64,000 nt of DNA, taken from CADEDH01 sp965262175 (GTDB lineage: Bacteria > Actinomycetota > Acidimicrobiia > Acidimicrobiales > SZUA-35). The notes beneath the pieces are model-generated. The model saw nothing but the letters and a program-made list of their open reading frames with translations. It did no database searches and had not been told where the DNA came from. The stretch covers positions 2,418,001 through 2,482,000 of the forward strand of contig CBDHES010000002.1 in the NCBI GenBank assembly GCA_965262175.1, given 5' to 3'. How positions within the stretch are numbered: the first letter of the stretch is position 1; every line of letters begins with the position of its first letter. The position numbers and the translations under genes are program-made. Below, one piece after another: positions 61,721-64,000 of this stretch.

Positions 61721-62520
61721 CCAGCCCCCAGCCCGCCGACGGTGAGCGGACCATCGACCTCACCGTCGAGGTACCCGGCACCCCCGAAGAGGTGTGGGAG
61801 GCCATCGCCACCGGCCGGGGCATCACCTCGTGGTACGTCCCGCACACCGTCGATGAGCGCCAGGGCGGCGCCATGTCGGTGTCATTCGGTCCCGGACCGG
61901 AGATGACGGTCCCCGGCCGGGTCGCGGTGTGGGAGCCTCCCAAGCGGGTCGTGTTCGACGGCGGCGAGGGTGTCGACGGGCTGGCCTTCGAATGGACGAT
62001 CGAGGCCGTGGCCGGCGGAAGCTGCACCGTCCGCCTCGTCAACTGGGGCTTCGGATCGGGCGAGGATTGGGATGCCCAGTACGACGGGATGGCCGATGGC
62101 TGGCGCATGTTCCTGACCAACCTCCGCCTCCACCGAGAGCACTTCGCCGGTCGGTCGGCGACCCCGATGCTGCCGACCGCGCCGTGGCCCGGCGATCGGG
62201 ATCGGGCCTGGCCGCAGCTGACCGCGGCCCTCGGCATCCCGGCTGCGCCGTCGGTCGGCGACCGTATCGAGGTGGCGGCCGACGGGGCGCCGGAGCTGGC
62301 CGGCACCGTCGTCGAGACCGAGGACTGGCGGATGGCGATGGTCGTCGATCGGCCCGCTCCGGGGACGGCGTTCGTGAGCGCCGAGGGGCGGGGTGAGACC
62401 GCCGAGGTGTCGGTCTGGGCCTACCTGTACGGACCGGAGGCTGCCGCCATCGCCGAGCGGGACGATCCGATCTGGCGTCGATGGCTGGCCGACGCCGCCC
62501 AGGGAACCTCGGGATCCTGA
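61717..62520 (+). CDS. SRPBCC (AHSA1/START-like) domain protein
   Basis: 267 residues from ATG 61717 with AGGAGGAA upstream and a four-base overlap. The N-terminal SRPBCC domain (about 1-145) shows RTIDLTVEVPGTPEEVWEAI, GITSWYVPHTVDE, PGRVAVWEPPKRVVFDGGE and WRMFLTNLRLHREHF. The family binds hydrophobic ligands, and ArsR-linked members are thought to respond to stress or small molecules. The C-terminal half (about 165-265) is a second, weaker beta-rich domain ending WRRWLADAAQGTSGS. The ligand is unknown. Confidence 0.87.
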   Translation: MTSPQPADGERTIDLTVEVPGTPEEVWEAIATGRGITSWYVPHTVDERQGGAMSVSFGPGPEMTVPGRVAVWEPPKRVVFDGGEGVDGLAFEWTIEAVAGGSCTVRLVNWGFGSGEDWDAQYDGMADGWRMFLTNLRLHREHFAGRSATPMLPTAPWPGDRDRAWPQLTAALGIPAAPSVGDRIEVAADGAPELAGTVVETEDWRMAMVVDRPAPGTAFVSAEGRGETAEVSVWAYLYGPEAAAIAERDDPIWRRWLADAAQGTSGS

Positions 62521-62555
62521 GGCTGGGTCGCGGGGCACGTGCTCGCCCCCGAGGC

Positions 62556-62846
62556 TCACCCCCGGAGGAAGAGGAGGGCGGCCCGGACCGGGATCTCCCG
62601 GCCCTGGTAGAGGAACGTCACCTCGCCGCTCTTCAGCAGCCGCTTCCGCTCCTCCCGCTCGAGCGCCGACCACTGGGCCGGGGTGATGAAGTTGAAGCCG
62701 CCGAGCTTTCGGAGGGCGATCTGGTCGACCGGGTGGGGCTGGTCGGGGTCGGGTCCCGGGGCCGGCGCCGGCCGGCTCCCGCCCGGGAGGTAGGCGTCGA
62801 GGTGGCCCGGTTGCTCGGGGTCAGTCGAGGAGTTCGGCGAGGTCAT
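62556..62846 (-). CDS. Small hypothetical protein overlapping the amt 3' end
   Basis: 96 residues from ATG 62846, inside the last 26 bases of the amt frame (another frame). The N-terminal 40 residues are Pro/Gly-rich; the C-terminal 50 form a compact segment (NFITPAQWSALEREERKRLL and KSGEVTFLYQGREIPVRAAL) that reads like a small folded domain. I do not recognise it. The overlap implies translational coupling to the ammonium transporter, so it may regulate or accompany it (inference). Alternative starts further in are possible. Confidence 0.6.
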   Translation of the reverse strand: MTSPNSSTDPEQPGHLDAYLPGGSRPAPAPGPDPDQPHPVDQIALRKLGGFNFITPAQWSALEREERKRLLKSGEVTFLYQGREIPVRAALLFLRG

Positions 62847-64000
62847 CGTCGCTCAGCTGCTGAGGATGGGTGGCCGGACCGGGCCGGAGGTCATCGCCCT
62901 CCAGCTCCACCCCCCGGCGCTCCCGCTGGGGGGACACCCGGAGCCCGACCGTCCATCGGATGAGGGAGAACACGGCGAACGAGGTGGCGACGACCCACAC
63001 CAGGTTCACGCCGACGCCGACGAGCTGGATGGCGAGCTGCTCCCCGTTCGATCGGCCGAGCTCGCTGGCCGGGGCGAAGATGGCGAGGGCGACCGTCCCC
63101 CAGGCACCGGCGAACCCGTGGGCCGGGACGACGCCGAGGGCATCGTCGATCTTCAGGCTGAGGAGCGCCTCGTACCCGACGTCATAGATGACACCGGCCA
63201 CCAGGCCGATCACCAACGCCCCGAGCGGGCCGACCACGTCGGCCCCGGGGGTGATGGCCACCAGCCCCGACAGGGCTCCGCCGATCATCTTGCCCATCAT
63301 GTCGAGCCGGTCCTGGACCAGGTAGGCGTAGAGCGCGGCCCCGATCAGGGCCCCGACGCCCGACAGGTTGGTCACGAGGATGATCCGGGGGACGTCGTCG
63401 GTGAGGGCCAGCGATGATCCGCCGTTGAATCCGAACCACCCGAACCAGAGGATGAGCGTGCCCAGGGTGGCGAGCGGAATGCTCGACGATCGGAACACGG
63501 CGATCGTCCCGTTGGGGCGGAACCGACCGATCCGGGGACCGACCATGGCCACGCCGACCAGGGCCGCCCAGGCCCCGGTGGTGTGGACCACCGTGCCGCC
63601 GGCGAAGTCCCGGAACCCGAGCTCGGCCAGCCAGCCCTCCTGGCCGTCGAGGAGCAGGCCCGACCACACCCAGCGGCCGTACACCGGGTAGATGACGAGG
63701 CCGACGACGGCCGAGAACAGCACGTAGGCCAGGAACGAGGTCCGCTCGACGAGCGAGCCGGAGATGAGGGTGATGGCGGTCCCGGCGAAGGCCAGCTGGA
63801 ACAGGAAGAACGTCGGTCCCGAGACGGCGCCTCCGACCTCGAACAACCCGTCGAGGGCCCAGAACTCGGTCCCGATGACCTGACCGGGGCCGAACATGAT
63901 GGCGAACCCGACGAAGAAGAACGCCATGCTGCCGACCGTCCAGTCGATCAGGTTCTTCATCGCCACCGCCCCGGCGTGCTCCCGGCGGGCCAGGCCGACC
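62821..64000 (-). CDS. amt: Ammonium transporter (Amt), partial at right edge
   Basis: The reading frame is open from the stop at 62821 to the window edge (392 codons visible); the start lies outside. An internal GTG at 63966 is not the start, because the upstream codons still match the family (GLARREHAG-MKNLIDWTVG). Visible: MKNLIDWTVGSMAFFFVGFA, the pore His in VVHTTGAWAALVGVA, WFGWFGFNGGSSLALT, and the second pore His in PAHGFAGAWGTV. About ten helices are visible. It transports NH3/NH4+ across the cytoplasmic membrane. Only the first helix should be missing. Coupled to the small gene at 62556. Confidence 0.95.
   Translation of the reverse strand, partial: VGLARREHAGAVAMKNLIDWTVGSMAFFFVGFAIMFGPGQVIGTEFWALDGLFEVGGAVSGPTFFLFQLAFAGTAITLISGSLVERTSFLAYVLFSAVVGLVIYPVYGRWVWSGLLLDGQEGWLAELGFRDFAGGTVVHTTGAWAALVGVAMVGPRIGRFRPNGTIAVFRSSSIPLATLGTLILWFGWFGFNGGSSLALTDDVPRIILVTNLSGVGALIGAALYAYLVQDRLDMMGKMIGGALSGLVAITPGADVVGPLGALVIGLVAGVIYDVGYEALLSLKIDDALGVVPAHGFAGAWGTVALAIFAPASELGRSNGEQLAIQLVGVGVNLVWVVATSFAVFSLIRWTVGLRVSPQRERRGVELEGDDLRPGPATHPQQLSDDDLAELLD

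Overview
The window looks like a chromosomal stretch of a GC-rich, free-living, heterotrophic actinobacterium, most likely of the class Acidimicrobiia. This is an inference from very high GC, heavy CGG/GAC/GTC codon use, and families typical of Actinobacteria: a DUF222-HNH (13E12-type) nuclease, a TIGR03086-type protein, a BTAD regulator, a WYL regulator and a single-chain acyl-CoA carboxylase. I saw no rRNA, tRNA, CRISPR array, insertion sequence or phage gene. Coding density is high, every gene-free gap is under 300 bp, and several convergent genes overlap at their 3' ends.

Layout. 1-8 kb: 3' part of cydA (cytochrome bd oxidase), a secreted phytase-like/GDPD esterase with C-terminal repeats, two SDR oxidoreductases, a membrane protein and a small heat shock protein. 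8-20 kb: methyltransferase, CitE-like lyase, HNH nuclease behind an SOS-type promoter, amidohydrolase, nitroreductase, a two-gene molybdenum hydroxylase (FAD/2Fe-2S fusion plus Mo subunit), an ECF sigma factor with a membrane-anchored partner, and a 2-hydroxyacid dehydrogenase. 20-28 kb: SDR, MFS transporter, enoyl-CoA hydratase, a Cys-rich protein, DoxX, a D-aminoacylase-like amidohydrolase, and a GGDEF-EAL enzyme. 27-37 kb: GNAT, HrpB helicase, a rhodanese whose catalytic Cys codon is TGA (probable selenoprotein), methyltransferase, a large FAD/Fe-S oxidoreductase, and a two-component system next to a very acidic exported protein.

37-49 kb: MFS transporter, a second Mo-hydroxylase large subunit, a degenerate SDR, a BTAD regulator, an apparently intracellular subtilase with a stand-alone I9-like protein, a second FAD/2Fe-2S fusion subunit, a metallophosphoesterase and a HAD phosphatase. 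48-64 kb: amidohydrolase, CMD-family protein, single-chain biotin-dependent carboxylase, membrane-anchored M16 peptidase, SDR, TIGR03086-type protein and divergent WYL regulator, molybdopterin oxidoreductase, an ArsR-type regulator coupled to an SRPBCC protein, a small hypothetical protein, and an ammonium transporter running off the right edge.

The strongest unusual signal is at 30496-30906. A rhodanese reading frame is interrupted by one in-frame TGA exactly where the catalytic cysteine belongs, the frame stays intact to a normal family C-terminus, and a stem-loop with bacterial-SECIS geometry begins a few bases after the TGA. Other notable signals are an SOS-type box filling the spacer of the HNH nuclease promoter, paired TTCAGCC heptamers beside an OmpR-type two-component system, a recurrent TAnnnT box 6-8 bases upstream of start codons (leaderless transcripts), and short tandem duplications at the stop codons of three unrelated genes.
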